A DNA stretch of 64,000 nt from Desulfovibrio sp. JC010 (GTDB lineage: Bacteria; Desulfobacterota; Desulfovibrionia; Desulfovibrionales; Desulfovibrionaceae): contig NZ_VOIQ01000012.1 in the NCBI RefSeq assembly GCF_010470675.1, positions 62,001 to 126,000 on the forward strand, read 5' to 3'. This document shows positions 17,757-26,668 of the stretch, piece after piece. Every line of letters starts with the position of its first letter. Within the stretch, counting starts at the first letter, position 1. The position numbers and the translations under genes were made by a program. The notes beneath the pieces were generated by a model that saw only the letters and a list, made by a program, of their open reading frames with translations, was not told the origin of the DNA and made no database searches.

Positions 17757-19430
17757 TTATTCTTTCAATTTATCGCCAAGACGTCTGGCTTGCCCTTTAT
17801 CGCTGAATAGTTCTATCGGTTTAAAATCATCAGTTGTAACAATCCCATCGGTTTTAGAGTATATGTATAATTTGAGCGGCACTGAGAATTGAGCGGCTAG
17901 TTTCTTTTCAATGTTTTTAACCTCTTTGCTCTGGATCATTCTCTTGCCGGTGACATCTGCAATGACCTTCCATTGTCCCTGTTCCTGTTGAGCCTCCACA
18001 TAGATGGGAAACATATTGCGGATGTTGGCAATCAAGGTGGAAGTCTGTTTTTCGATTTTTTGGGCCAGCAAAGATTTAGAGCCGCTGTAATGCACTCCGA
18101 AGAGGTTGCGGCCATTGCGTGTGATGTCATCGCTTTTGTTATAACGGACAATCAAGGCCAGATTGTTTTCCCCGGAATTGTGCCGCAACATGTTTTCCAT
18201 TTTTATTACGGATTCGGTCAAGGGACGCTCTGGTCCACTGATTTCGATAATCACCGCCGGACCGGTTTTTATTTCTGTATAGCTGATGCCGGTAAGGGTG
18301 TACCATGGGAACTCTGAAATAATGGTACGGAAAAGCAACTCTGCCTGCTCAAGAATTACCGCGCTTTTTTCAAGCCTGATTTTTTGTTGTTTTGCATGGG
18401 CATTAAGCAGCGAATTAGTTGATTGGGGGGAAGATGAAATGCTTTGGGTCAGGCTGGTGCGTACAATTATTCTTACCGGTCTGTGCAATGTCTTTGCGGC
18501 CTTATCTTCCATCTTTTTTACTGCTGCTGCCTTCAAAGACATGGGGCCGTTGAGGGTGACGAAGCCGTCTACTGTTCCCTGATTGATTTCATGGGTGATG
18601 TTTTCAACGGTTGTGTTTGGGATTGTGGATATGGCTTGAATGGCAGCTGTACGCAGGCAGCTGTTGATCTGTCTTGCAAGTGCCACATCGAAAAGGGACT
18701 TGGTCAGCAATCCCGCGACTATTATCAGTCCTATAGTGGAGACGGAAAAGTGTTTGAGTAGTCGGCGCAGGGGTTCGTCTTCCGAACGGGGGATAAAGCC
18801 GGTAATGATGAACAATGCACTGCCAATCGAAAGGATAACCAGAAAGTTGGCGAAAAAGAGCAGGAAGGCACCCCATCCGCCATTGTAGTCTTGCAAGGCG
18901 ATGCACAATCCGCTGGCACAGAGTGGCGGGACAAGGGATGTGGCAATGGCGATACCCGGCATGACCGGACTGACACGTTCGTCAATAAGGGCCACTGTTC
19001 CGGCTATTCCTGCAAATGCCGCAACGCCGAGATCCAGTAGGTTGGGTTTGGTGCGGGAGATTATTTCATGGGTAAGTTCAAAAAAAATCGGGAAATTGCC
19101 GATCAGCATTCCGCCAAGTATTCCAATAAGAATACCGGCGGTTACTGAAAATAGGGAATCGCGGATAAGTGAAACTTCTCCGCGTACCAGACCGAGCGAA
19201 AGCCCGAATATGGGAGTCATCAGCGGGGAGACCAGCATGGCACCGATAACAACAGCAGGGCTGTCCGCAGTCAAACCGATGGAAGCTATAAAGGCTGCAA
19301 TTGCCATGAGCAGGTAATACATGCCGTTGGGCACTGAATTGCGGGTGATTTCTGATATTAGGAATTCCCGGCGGACATCGCTGACAAAGAGTAAAGGCGG
19401 TTTGTTCTTGCGTTTGAAGAATAGTCCCAT
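17757..19430 (-). CDS. DUF389 / TIGR00341-type integral membrane protein
   Basis: A 557-residue protein started at the ATG at 19430, behind GGAGG; the frame stays open further upstream without a ribosome site. The N-terminal half (about 40-270) has six or more hydrophobic helices with the family hallmarks SPAVVIGAMLVSPLMTPIFGLSLG and SLVPPLCASG. The C-terminal half (about 280-557) is soluble and repeats short alpha/beta units (WYTLTGISYTEIKTGPAVIIEISG, QGQWKVIADVTG), reminiscent of repeated BON-like folds. Function of DUF389 proteins is unknown. It is a single gene on the minus strand between glpK and the binding-protein operon. Confidence 0.85.
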   Translation of the reverse strand: MGLFFKRKNKPPLLFVSDVRREFLISEITRNSVPNGMYYLLMAIAAFIASIGLTADSPAVVIGAMLVSPLMTPIFGLSLGLVRGEVSLIRDSLFSVTAGILIGILGGMLIGNFPIFFELTHEIISRTKPNLLDLGVAAFAGIAGTVALIDERVSPVMPGIAIATSLVPPLCASGLCIALQDYNGGWGAFLLFFANFLVILSIGSALFIITGFIPRSEDEPLRRLLKHFSVSTIGLIIVAGLLTKSLFDVALARQINSCLRTAAIQAISTIPNTTVENITHEINQGTVDGFVTLNGPMSLKAAAVKKMEDKAAKTLHRPVRIIVRTSLTQSISSSPQSTNSLLNAHAKQQKIRLEKSAVILEQAELLFRTIISEFPWYTLTGISYTEIKTGPAVIIEISGPERPLTESVIKMENMLRHNSGENNLALIVRYNKSDDITRNGRNLFGVHYSGSKSLLAQKIEKQTSTLIANIRNMFPIYVEAQQEQGQWKVIADVTGKRMIQSKEVKNIEKKLAAQFSVPLKLYIYSKTDGIVTTDDFKPIELFSDKGQARRLGDKLKE

Positions 19431-19628
19431 GCTGCCTCCGCTGTTCAATTTGAAATTAAGAATCAAAATATTACGCGTGAAAACAATAAGAATATATTTA
19501 ATACAGAAAATACGGCTAAGTCGTGAGTAGGTCAACCGGGTTTGTGAAATCATACGTGGAACTAATTCCGAAATGCGGCTATGATGTGGGTAATGGGTTT
19601 TATATCTTTTTCATGAGGGAGGAACCTG

Positions 19629-20777
19629 ATGTCCGTATCCAGCTGCAATTCAGACAAAAAGCTAATTCTGTTATTATTGCTGATTACCGCATGTCTTTCT
19701 TTGAATGCATGTTCCAATGATCCTGTCAAAATCGGTTTTTCCGGAACCCTTCAGGGTAAATATTCCGACCTCGGAGTTCAGGGGCGTAACGGTGCGCTGC
19801 TGGCTGTGGAGGAGATCAATGCAGCCGGAGGTCTTGACGGACGCATGCTGGAGTTGCTGGTGCGTGACGACCGTAATACCCCGGAGGGTGCTGTCATAGC
19901 GGATAAGGAGCTTGTGGGCGAAGGAGTTGCCGCAATTATCGGGCATATGACCAGTTCGCAATCGCTTGCCGCTGTAAAGGAGATGAAGGATAGCGGTGTT
20001 CCTTACATTGCTCCGACCACATCAACGCCTTTGCTGCAGGGAGTCAAAGATAACTTTTTCAGGGTAATCCCCACTCTTACTGACCTTTCCAAGGGGCTTG
20101 CCGGTTACTCTGCAAACGTGCTCGGTAAAAAAAGGCTGGCTGTAGTCTGGGACAGTTCCAACAAAGCTTTTGCCATTCCTTATAAAAATGTATTCATCAA
20201 ATCTTTTGAGCAGAATGGCGGGAAATTTGTCGGTGAAATTATCCTTGGCACGCAAAAGGAAGCAGTGGATTGGCAGACGATTGTTGACGACCTGAAAGGC
20301 AAGAAGCCGGATGTGGTCGTTATGGTTACTTCAGCCCGTGATCTGGCCGCTTTTGCCCAGTACTGCGCTTTGGATAAAACAGACTGGACAATTGCGAGCA
20401 GCATGTGGGCCTATACTAAAGAATTGGTTCAGACCGGCGGAAAAAGCGTGGAAGGGGTCCTTTTTGTTGTTCATTTTGCAGAAGATTCCCCAGAGGAAGG
20501 TTATGATGATTTCAAGCAGCGATTCATTAAACGTTTCGGCTGGGCACCCAACTTTGCCGCTGTTTTCGGTTATCAGGCTGTACGGGTTTTTGAGGAAGCA
20601 GTGTTGCAGAATGGAGGAAGTACGAAAGATCTTGGGAAAGTGATTCCCGGCCTTTCCTTTGAATCAAGCATAATAGGTCCTTTTTCCATAGATGAGTTCG
20701 GTGATGTGAAGCGCACCGGGCATATTGTAACCGTAAAGGATGGCGATTTTGCCACTGTTTCCAGAGGGGAGAGATGA
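19629..20777 (+). CDS. Lipoprotein-type branched-chain/amide ABC substrate-binding protein (sensor partner)
   Basis: A 382-residue type I periplasmic-binding protein of the LivJ group. The signal ends in a lipobox LNAC (Cys28), so it is membrane-tethered. The mature start (VKIGFSGTLQGKYSDLGVQGRNGALLAVEEINAAGG, split here as domain start) and the hinge motif IGHMTSSQSLAAVKEM are typical. No permease or ATPase gene is adjacent. Instead the stop overlaps the start of a transmembrane histidine kinase by 4 bases (20774-20777), so the protein probably presents its ligand to that kinase rather than to a transporter. A GGGAGGAA ribosome site precedes the ATG. The ligand is not predictable; amino acids, amides or urea are bound by relatives. 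Confidence 0.88.
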   Translation: MSVSSCNSDKKLILLLLLITACLSLNACSNDPVKIGFSGTLQGKYSDLGVQGRNGALLAVEEINAAGGLDGRMLELLVRDDRNTPEGAVIADKELVGEGVAAIIGHMTSSQSLAAVKEMKDSGVPYIAPTTSTPLLQGVKDNFFRVIPTLTDLSKGLAGYSANVLGKKRLAVVWDSSNKAFAIPYKNVFIKSFEQNGGKFVGEIILGTQKEAVDWQTIVDDLKGKKPDVVVMVTSARDLAAFAQYCALDKTDWTIASSMWAYTKELVQTGGKSVEGVLFVVHFAEDSPEEGYDDFKQRFIKRFGWAPNFAAVFGYQAVRVFEEAVLQNGGSTKDLGKVIPGLSFESSIIGPFSIDEFGDVKRTGHIVTVKDGDFATVSRGER

Positions 20778-22960
20778 GCAGGAGCTCGGTTTCGCAGATA
20801 TTTCAGGGCAAGCTGGTGCAGTGGATACTTGTACCGGGTTTGTTCATGACCTTTGTCCTGGTTTCCATTATCGGAATCAATCAGGTCAAGACCTTGGAGC
20901 GGGAGGTTGTCCAGCTTTCAAGGTCATTGTCGCGTAATGTCGAGTTCTATATTGACGGTGCGGAGGACGTTCTGCGTTCCGTGGCCATAATGAGCGGGGA
21001 CGGCAGGGTTGAAAGTCTGCGTGTTTATTTTGACGGGCTGCATAAACTTTTCGGGCAGTTTGAGCGTCTTCTGCTTCTGGATAAAAATGAAAATATCGTC
21101 GCGGTGTCTCCCCACGGAATAAAAGGGATTGATTTTCCCATTCGTTTCAGTGGTTCAGACAAATCAAAACGGGTGCTGACCTCTCCGATAATCTCCCCCC
21201 ATTCCGGCAAGCTGGTTGTGTATATCAGTATTCCGGTTGAAGGCGGAGGTAAGCTTGTGGCTGAACTCAGCCTCGCCACTTTGCAGAACTTCATATACGG
21301 TTTCCTGTCCTCAAACAGGATAATCATCCTTACGGATTCTTACGGCAACCTTATTGTTCATCCCGACCGGGAACTGGTCAAAACGCAGGCTAATGTCGGG
21401 GCACTGGATGTGTTCAAAAAGAAACTTGATCCGGGTCAAGGGGGATTTTACAGGGCTGAAGGCAGGCTCTGCTTCGGCAGGGTGGAGAATATTTCCGGGA
21501 CCGGCTGGAAGATGCTGGTGGCCTGTTCGGTATACTCTCTGTTTCAGCCGGTGCTTGCGCTCGGTCTGTTGATCACTCTGCTGGTGGTGTTCTTTTTTAT
21601 GGTGCTGCTTTTCGCATTGAAAAAGCAGTTCCGGCAGCAGGTGGTCGGTCCACTTGTGGGCTATGTGAAGAAACTCTCCGCTGTGGCCAAAGGCGATTAT
21701 CCTACTGCAACATCTGCGGAAAGTGATTTTACCGAACTTGATGAACTGGGCCGGGTTTTTGATTCCATGGCAGAGCAGGTCCGCGAGCGGGAGCATGACC
21801 TGACAGTTTCCAAAAGGTATTTTCAGAGCGTTATTGACTCCATGCCTTCGGCCCTGATCTGGGTGGATGAAGACATGAATGTCTGCCAGTGCAACCTTAA
21901 GGCTCTTGAACTGTTCGATCTTGAATCCACGGAAATCGAGCCGGAAAATGTGGAAGTCTTTTTCGGTGGCCGTAAAGACGTGGTGCAGGTTATCGCGGAG
22001 GCCAAGGACCGCAACAGTCCACGGACCCTTGAACGGACCGGAGTGGGAAATGATTCTTCTTCGTCGTTTGATATTACGGCCTTTCCGCTGCGTGGTTTTG
22101 AGGTGAAAGGGATAGTGGTCCGGATAGATGATGTGACCTCCAGAGTGCGCATGGAAGAGATTATGGTCCAGACCGAGAAAATGATGTCTGTGGGAGGACT
22201 TGCAGCAGGTATGGCCCATGAAATAAACAATCCCCTTGGGGGGATCATGCAGGGCGCGCAGAATCTGGAACGTAAATTTTCCCCAGATATAAAGGCCAAT
22301 ATCGATGCTGCGGATGAGGCCGGGTGTTCACTTGAGTCCATGCAGAAATACATGGAGTCCCGCAATGTAAGTTCCATCATCGAAGGGATCAGGGATTCAG
22401 GATTGCGCGCAGCCAGAATTGTTTCCAATATGCTGGATTTCAGCAAGCCGGGTAAGGATGTGGTCTCAACCGTTAATGTCCATGAATTGATCGAGGATTC
22501 TCTCGAGCTTTCAGCCAAGGATTATGACCTGAAAAGGAAATATGATTTTATGCACATTAATATTGTGCGTGAATTCTCCAGAGATATCCCGGATATTATC
22601 TGTTCACGGACTGAGATTGAGCAGGTTCTTTTAAACCTGTTTAAAAATTCAGCGCAGGCCATGAGCGATCATGGATCGTCCGGCGGAACTCCCCATATTT
22701 ATATCAGGACCCGCAGCAGGCAAGACGCTGTGGTTATTGAAATAGAAGATAATGGCCCCGGTATGAATCCCGATGTTCGCAAAAGGATTTTTGAGCCGTT
22801 TTACACCACCAAAGCATCCGGAGCAGGGACCGGACTGGGGCTTTCAGTTTCGTATTTCATCATCACCCAGAATCATGGCGGGACATTCACGGTCAGCTCC
22901 ATGCCCGGAAGGGGCGCGCGTTTTACCATCACCCTGCCGGTGCAGGGACGCAGGCCGTAA
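20774..22960 (+). CDS. Transmembrane Cache-HAMP-PAS histidine kinase coupled to a binding protein
   Basis: A 728-residue kinase. TM1 is at about 16-36, a periplasmic Cache-like domain at 37-255 (LLLLDKNENIVAVSPHG, LTDSYGNLIVHPDRE), TM2 at 259-281, HAMP at 284-338 and PAS at 345-455. The HisKA domain has His482 (GMAHEINNPLGG), the N box is NLFKNSAQAM (621-630), and DNGPGM and GTGLGLS complete the ATPase. Between the H box and the rest of the dimerisation helix there is an extra segment of about 45 residues shared with the kinases at 26669 and 28571. It is translationally coupled to the binding-protein gene. No response regulator follows; a terminator does. Confidence 0.93.
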   Translation: MSRSSVSQIFQGKLVQWILVPGLFMTFVLVSIIGINQVKTLEREVVQLSRSLSRNVEFYIDGAEDVLRSVAIMSGDGRVESLRVYFDGLHKLFGQFERLLLLDKNENIVAVSPHGIKGIDFPIRFSGSDKSKRVLTSPIISPHSGKLVVYISIPVEGGGKLVAELSLATLQNFIYGFLSSNRIIILTDSYGNLIVHPDRELVKTQANVGALDVFKKKLDPGQGGFYRAEGRLCFGRVENISGTGWKMLVACSVYSLFQPVLALGLLITLLVVFFFMVLLFALKKQFRQQVVGPLVGYVKKLSAVAKGDYPTATSAESDFTELDELGRVFDSMAEQVREREHDLTVSKRYFQSVIDSMPSALIWVDEDMNVCQCNLKALELFDLESTEIEPENVEVFFGGRKDVVQVIAEAKDRNSPRTLERTGVGNDSSSSFDITAFPLRGFEVKGIVVRIDDVTSRVRMEEIMVQTEKMMSVGGLAAGMAHEINNPLGGIMQGAQNLERKFSPDIKANIDAADEAGCSLESMQKYMESRNVSSIIEGIRDSGLRAARIVSNMLDFSKPGKDVVSTVNVHELIEDSLELSAKDYDLKRKYDFMHINIVREFSRDIPDIICSRTEIEQVLLNLFKNSAQAMSDHGSSGGTPHIYIRTRSRQDAVVIEIEDNGPGMNPDVRKRIFEPFYTTKASGAGTGLGLSVSYFIITQNHGGTFTVSSMPGRGARFTITLPVQGRRP

Positions 22961-22989
22961 ACTGAATGCTTTAGTTTTTTATCCGGCAG

Positions 22990-23019
22990 GCTCTCGAATA
23001 TGTTTCGAGAGCTTTTTTT
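22990..23019 (+). terminator. Rho-independent terminator
   Basis: GCTCTCGAA (22990-22998), 5-base loop, TTCGAGAGC (23004-23012), then TTTTTTT. It closes the binding-protein/kinase operon. Confidence 0.93.
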
Positions 23020-23092
23020 ATTGCAATCAAGATTGTTTCGCTTGGTTGCAATTTAGCTTATAAGGGTAGGTGTATTGCCGGGGAGGATATGG

Positions 23093-24202
23093 ATGAAAGG
23101 TTTTAATTGGAATAGTGAGTTTGTTGACCGTGAAAAGGAAAAGCTGTTTTTTGATGAGAACGGTCAGCAGATTAATCGCAGGATGCAGTATGTCTGCTGC
23201 ATAACGGGAATTGCTTACCTGCTGGCTGCCATTGCGGATTATTATGAATTAGGTGCTGGGACCGGTTTTTACACCATGCTGGGCGGCAGGCTGGTCATGG
23301 CCTCGTTTGCTGTGATTACTTTTTTTCTGTTCATAATCCAAAGCTGCAACATCCGGCTCAGGAAAATTTTTCTGTGTCTGCTCATGTCTTCGACCATTTT
23401 GTGCGAAGCTTTGGAGGTTTGCGTAAAGTCTTATAATTTTACTTCCGCCGGAGCACCTATAGCTCTTTTTATTATCCTGACTTTCTATCTTTTCCTTCCT
23501 CCGTGGGTCTATCCGTCGCTGATCGCCGGGTGCGGTGGCGGGCTGGCTTTTATCTGCGCGGTGCTGTTCGCAACAGAATCAGGTCTGGATGCGTCAATAG
23601 TCATCACCCTTTGTTTTATGCTTGCCAATGCTTTCGGGATTTATTTTTTGTATAGCTTTAATGTTACCAAGCGGAGTGATTTTTTCGCTCATCTGGAACT
23701 AAAACGTAAGGCTGACTTTGATGATCTTACCCAGGTTTTTTGCAGGCGCAAGATCATGGAGCTGGGACAACGCTACTTTTCGTTGGCCAAACGTTATGAA
23801 ACCCCGTTTTCAACGCTTATTCTTGATATTGACCATTTTAAAGAAATTAATGACAGCTTCGGTCATCAGACCGGGGATCGGGTGTTGCGGGATGTGGCCG
23901 GTATTTTTCGCAATGAAGTCCGTGAAGGCGACCTTGTAGGCAGGATCGGGGGGGAGGAATTTGTGGTATTCCTGCCCAATACAAATGCTGTGCAGGCTGC
24001 GGTGGTTGCAGACAGGATCTGTCGATCTGTTGAAAGTTACCAGTACCCCGAGCCGGAAATCGGCGTGCGGGTCACTATCAGTATCGGGTCCGCTGAACTC
24101 ATAGATTTATCCGACCTGCATACCCTGCTTAAAAACGCTGATTCTGCCCTTTATAAAGCCAAGGATAACGGTCGCAATCAGGTCTGCTGGTACGGAGCGT
24201 AA
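23093..24202 (+). CDS. Membrane-anchored diguanylate cyclase (GGDEF)
   Basis: A 369-residue protein started at the ATG at 23093 with GGGGAGG upstream. The N-terminal 190 residues contain about six hydrophobic helices (33-52, 62-84, 92-110, 120-137, 141-160, 168-189). The C-terminal GGDEF domain starts at DFDDLTQVFCRRK and has the active signature GGEEF at 286-290, with the product-inhibition site RxxD (REGD, 277-280) five residues before it. Both catalysis of cyclic-di-GMP synthesis and feedback inhibition are therefore expected. It is monocistronic and lies among several sensory genes. The ligand of the membrane domain is unknown. Confidence 0.93.
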   Translation: MKGFNWNSEFVDREKEKLFFDENGQQINRRMQYVCCITGIAYLLAAIADYYELGAGTGFYTMLGGRLVMASFAVITFFLFIIQSCNIRLRKIFLCLLMSSTILCEALEVCVKSYNFTSAGAPIALFIILTFYLFLPPWVYPSLIAGCGGGLAFICAVLFATESGLDASIVITLCFMLANAFGIYFLYSFNVTKRSDFFAHLELKRKADFDDLTQVFCRRKIMELGQRYFSLAKRYETPFSTLILDIDHFKEINDSFGHQTGDRVLRDVAGIFRNEVREGDLVGRIGGEEFVVFLPNTNAVQAAVVADRICRSVESYQYPEPEIGVRVTISIGSAELIDLSDLHTLLKNADSALYKAKDNGRNQVCWYGA

Positions 24203-24214
24203 GCGGTCTTCAGA

Positions 24215-25672
24215 TTATTTCTCAGCTTTTCCTTTACGTCCTTCCTGCCGCGACTTGATCAGCATATCCGAGAGAATCATGGCCCGGTAATACATGTTGA
24301 TGTTGCTTACGTAGCGGACCGGCTCCATTCCCACCAGTTGCATGGTTCCGTATTCGGTGTTGTGGAACCAGATATCGTCATGGAGTCCCAGTTTTGTGGC
24401 TATTTTGCGGGCATTGCGGATGCGGGTCGGTCCGGCATTGTAAGAGGCCAGTGCAAAGCGCAGTCGTTCAGATTCACTTGGTATTTTATCGGTCGGGTAG
24501 TAGCGGTCCCGGAGCAGGGCGAGATATTTGACCCCGAGATGGATGTTTTTTTCTAGGTCGTGAATATCTTTGATCCCCAAACGCTTATCCGTGGCCAGCA
24601 TGGGCATGACCTGCATTACTCCCACGGCCCCGACCCTTGAGCGGGCGGCGTGGTTGAAACCTGATTCCTGATAGGCCAGTGCCGCCACCAGCCGCCAGTC
24701 CAGTCCGTACATGGCCGCATATTTTTTGAATATGGGGGTATAGGCACTGAAGTTTTCAATTTCTTTTTTTTCATCAAGGGGATGCTCTATGAATTTTACA
24801 TTCCTATAGTAGCGTTTGAAAAAAATGTTTCCGAGCAGGGTTCCTTTTTTCACGGTTTTAACGAAGGAATTCAGGCTGTTTAACAATTCCGGATTATCTT
24901 TGCGGACCATCCAGGCAATGCTGCCTCCTTCCCGCACAGCGATGTTGTTCAGCACGCGAATATTGGGAAGCACTTCGTTCCAGAGCTTTGCCAGATAGTC
25001 GTCGGCGATGGTCAGCTCGATAATCCCGGCATTGACCATTTGCAGGATTTCTTCAGTGGGTTCGTATTCCGGGGCCGGGAATATCTGGATCGGATCCAGT
25101 CCCTGCTGTTGAAGTTTTTGACTCAGCTCCAGCAGGCTCTGGTGGAAGCTGCTGGATTTTCGGACCATAACCATCCTTCCGGAAAGATCTTCAAGAGAAT
25201 TTATGCCGCTTACCTCGGCATTGGCCACCACAACTTCTTTTACTGAAGGCAGATACGGATTGCTGAATGCAACCTGTTTGCTGCGGCTTTCCGTGACAGT
25301 GGTCAATGCTGCCGCAATATCTCCATATCCCTGATTCAGCAGCGGGATCAGCTTGTCTGCCGGGACGGGAATGAACTCAAGATGTACTTCCTGTTTGCGG
25401 GGCCGTTTCTTGTTCAGGAATTTTTCATACTCTTTGAGCATGCTGTATTCAAAACCGTAGATTTTGCCTTTATCCATGAAAAAAATAGTTGGCGAGAAAG
25501 ATGTAAGGACCCTGATAGAACGCTTCTTCAGCATTCCGGGCAAGTCATGGGTGGTTTGCACTGCGACCCGTGAAAATGAGGTGACCTTTTCTCCGGCTGA
25601 GGCGGGAAAGGTACTGAAAAGTAAAACAATAAAAATTATTACGGTCAGGGTGATCTGTTTTGGGTTAAGCAT
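24215..25672 (-). CDS. MltF-like lytic transglycosylase with solute-binding domain
   Basis: A 485-residue exported protein. A signal peptide (TVIIFIVLLFSTFPASA) leads to a bacterial extracellular solute-binding family 3 domain (about 50-295; RSIRVLTSFSPTIFF, LNQGYGDIAAALTT), then a transglycosylase SLT domain (about 312-470) with the catalytic Glu336 in ALAYQESGFN and the GAVGVMQVMP motif. This is the MltF arrangement: the first domain regulates, the second cleaves peptidoglycan. The C terminus has the family's SYNAGPTRIRNARKIA. No clear ribosome site precedes the ATG at 25672. It is convergent with the GGDEF gene and divergent from another solute-binding-protein gene. Confidence 0.9.
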   Translation of the reverse strand: MLNPKQITLTVIIFIVLLFSTFPASAGEKVTSFSRVAVQTTHDLPGMLKKRSIRVLTSFSPTIFFMDKGKIYGFEYSMLKEYEKFLNKKRPRKQEVHLEFIPVPADKLIPLLNQGYGDIAAALTTVTESRSKQVAFSNPYLPSVKEVVVANAEVSGINSLEDLSGRMVMVRKSSSFHQSLLELSQKLQQQGLDPIQIFPAPEYEPTEEILQMVNAGIIELTIADDYLAKLWNEVLPNIRVLNNIAVREGGSIAWMVRKDNPELLNSLNSFVKTVKKGTLLGNIFFKRYYRNVKFIEHPLDEKKEIENFSAYTPIFKKYAAMYGLDWRLVAALAYQESGFNHAARSRVGAVGVMQVMPMLATDKRLGIKDIHDLEKNIHLGVKYLALLRDRYYPTDKIPSESERLRFALASYNAGPTRIRNARKIATKLGLHDDIWFHNTEYGTMQLVGMEPVRYVSNINMYYRAMILSDMLIKSRQEGRKGKAEK

Positions 25673-25847
25673 GATGCAATGGTAGATGAATGAACGCTAT
25701 GTTTCAAGTAGTGTGCATGCTTAGGTATTTGGATCAGTGCTTCTTTTATCCTGTTTAATATTATTATATGAAATAGCTGCTTTTTATTATATGGTTGGTG
25801 GCATATATAGCGATGTTTTAACCGTTTCTCTTTTTTAGAATGAAATT

Positions 25848-26654
25848 ATGCAGGGTGTTCGGTCTTTTAAAATGAATAATGTCCATAAAATTAAGTGTTT
25901 ATTCTGTTGTGTTGTTTTTTTTGTTTGCGTGTTTTCAACTGGGACGGCATCGGCCCGGCAGGCTGGGAATGGAAATTTAGTGTTTATGGATGAACCTTTG
26001 CCTCCCTATAGTTTCGGGGAACTGGGCGAGCTGTCCCGGAAGGGCATTTCGTATGAAATTCTTTCGGAAATTTTTAAGGAAATGGGTGCGGACTTTGAAA
26101 TTCAGCTTGTCCCATGGGGGCGGGCCGTGAAATCAGTGGAACACGGCAAGGCTGACGGTATTCCTCTGCTTATGAAAAACAGTGAGCGGGAAAAGTTCAT
26201 GGTTTTTTCACTCCCTTTGATCGAAAACAGAGAGGTCTTTTATTTTTTGAAGGATGTACACCCCGATTTCAGGTGGGAGAGTTTCGAAGACCTGTCCGGA
26301 AAGACCATCGGTCTGGTGAACGGTTATACTTATGGAGATGATTTCCTTGTCGCCATGAAGCAGAAGAAATTCAAGGTACTGTATTCAAAGGATACGGAGG
26401 CAAATTTCAGAAAGCTTATGGCCGGAAGGGTGGATTTTGTTCTTGATAATGAATCCTCATTGCGGGAATTGCTGCATGCCAATCCGCAATGGAGGGAGCA
26501 GGTGCGTGGTTCGGAAAAAGCCGTATCCAGTTGTTTCTGGTATTTGGGAGTGTCCAGACTGTCCCCGCTGGCTGTACGTATTGATGAGATAAACCGGGCA
26601 ATACAGAAGATGCAGGACAATGGTCGTCTGGCCGGTATAATCGATACTCGTTGA
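25848..26654 (+). CDS. Periplasmic solute-binding protein family 3 (sensor partner)
   Basis: A 268-residue protein with a signal peptide (KCLFCCVVFFVCVFSTGTASA) and a family-3 solute-binding domain: LVFMDEPLPPYSF, ISYEILSEIFKEMG, WGRAVKSVEHGKADGI and GKTIGLVNGYTYG. The start may be the ATG at 25848 or that at 25872; neither has a convincing ribosome site. The next gene begins 14 bases after the stop and encodes a transmembrane histidine kinase; no ABC permease or ATPase is present. The protein therefore probably passes a ligand signal to the kinase, repeating the layout at 19629-22960. Relatives bind amino acids or similar small molecules. Confidence 0.85.
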   Translation: MQGVRSFKMNNVHKIKCLFCCVVFFVCVFSTGTASARQAGNGNLVFMDEPLPPYSFGELGELSRKGISYEILSEIFKEMGADFEIQLVPWGRAVKSVEHGKADGIPLLMKNSEREKFMVFSLPLIENREVFYFLKDVHPDFRWESFEDLSGKTIGLVNGYTYGDDFLVAMKQKKFKVLYSKDTEANFRKLMAGRVDFVLDNESSLRELLHANPQWREQVRGSEKAVSSCFWYLGVSRLSPLAVRIDEINRAIQKMQDNGRLAGIIDTR

Positions 26655-26668
26655 TAAAGGATTGTACT

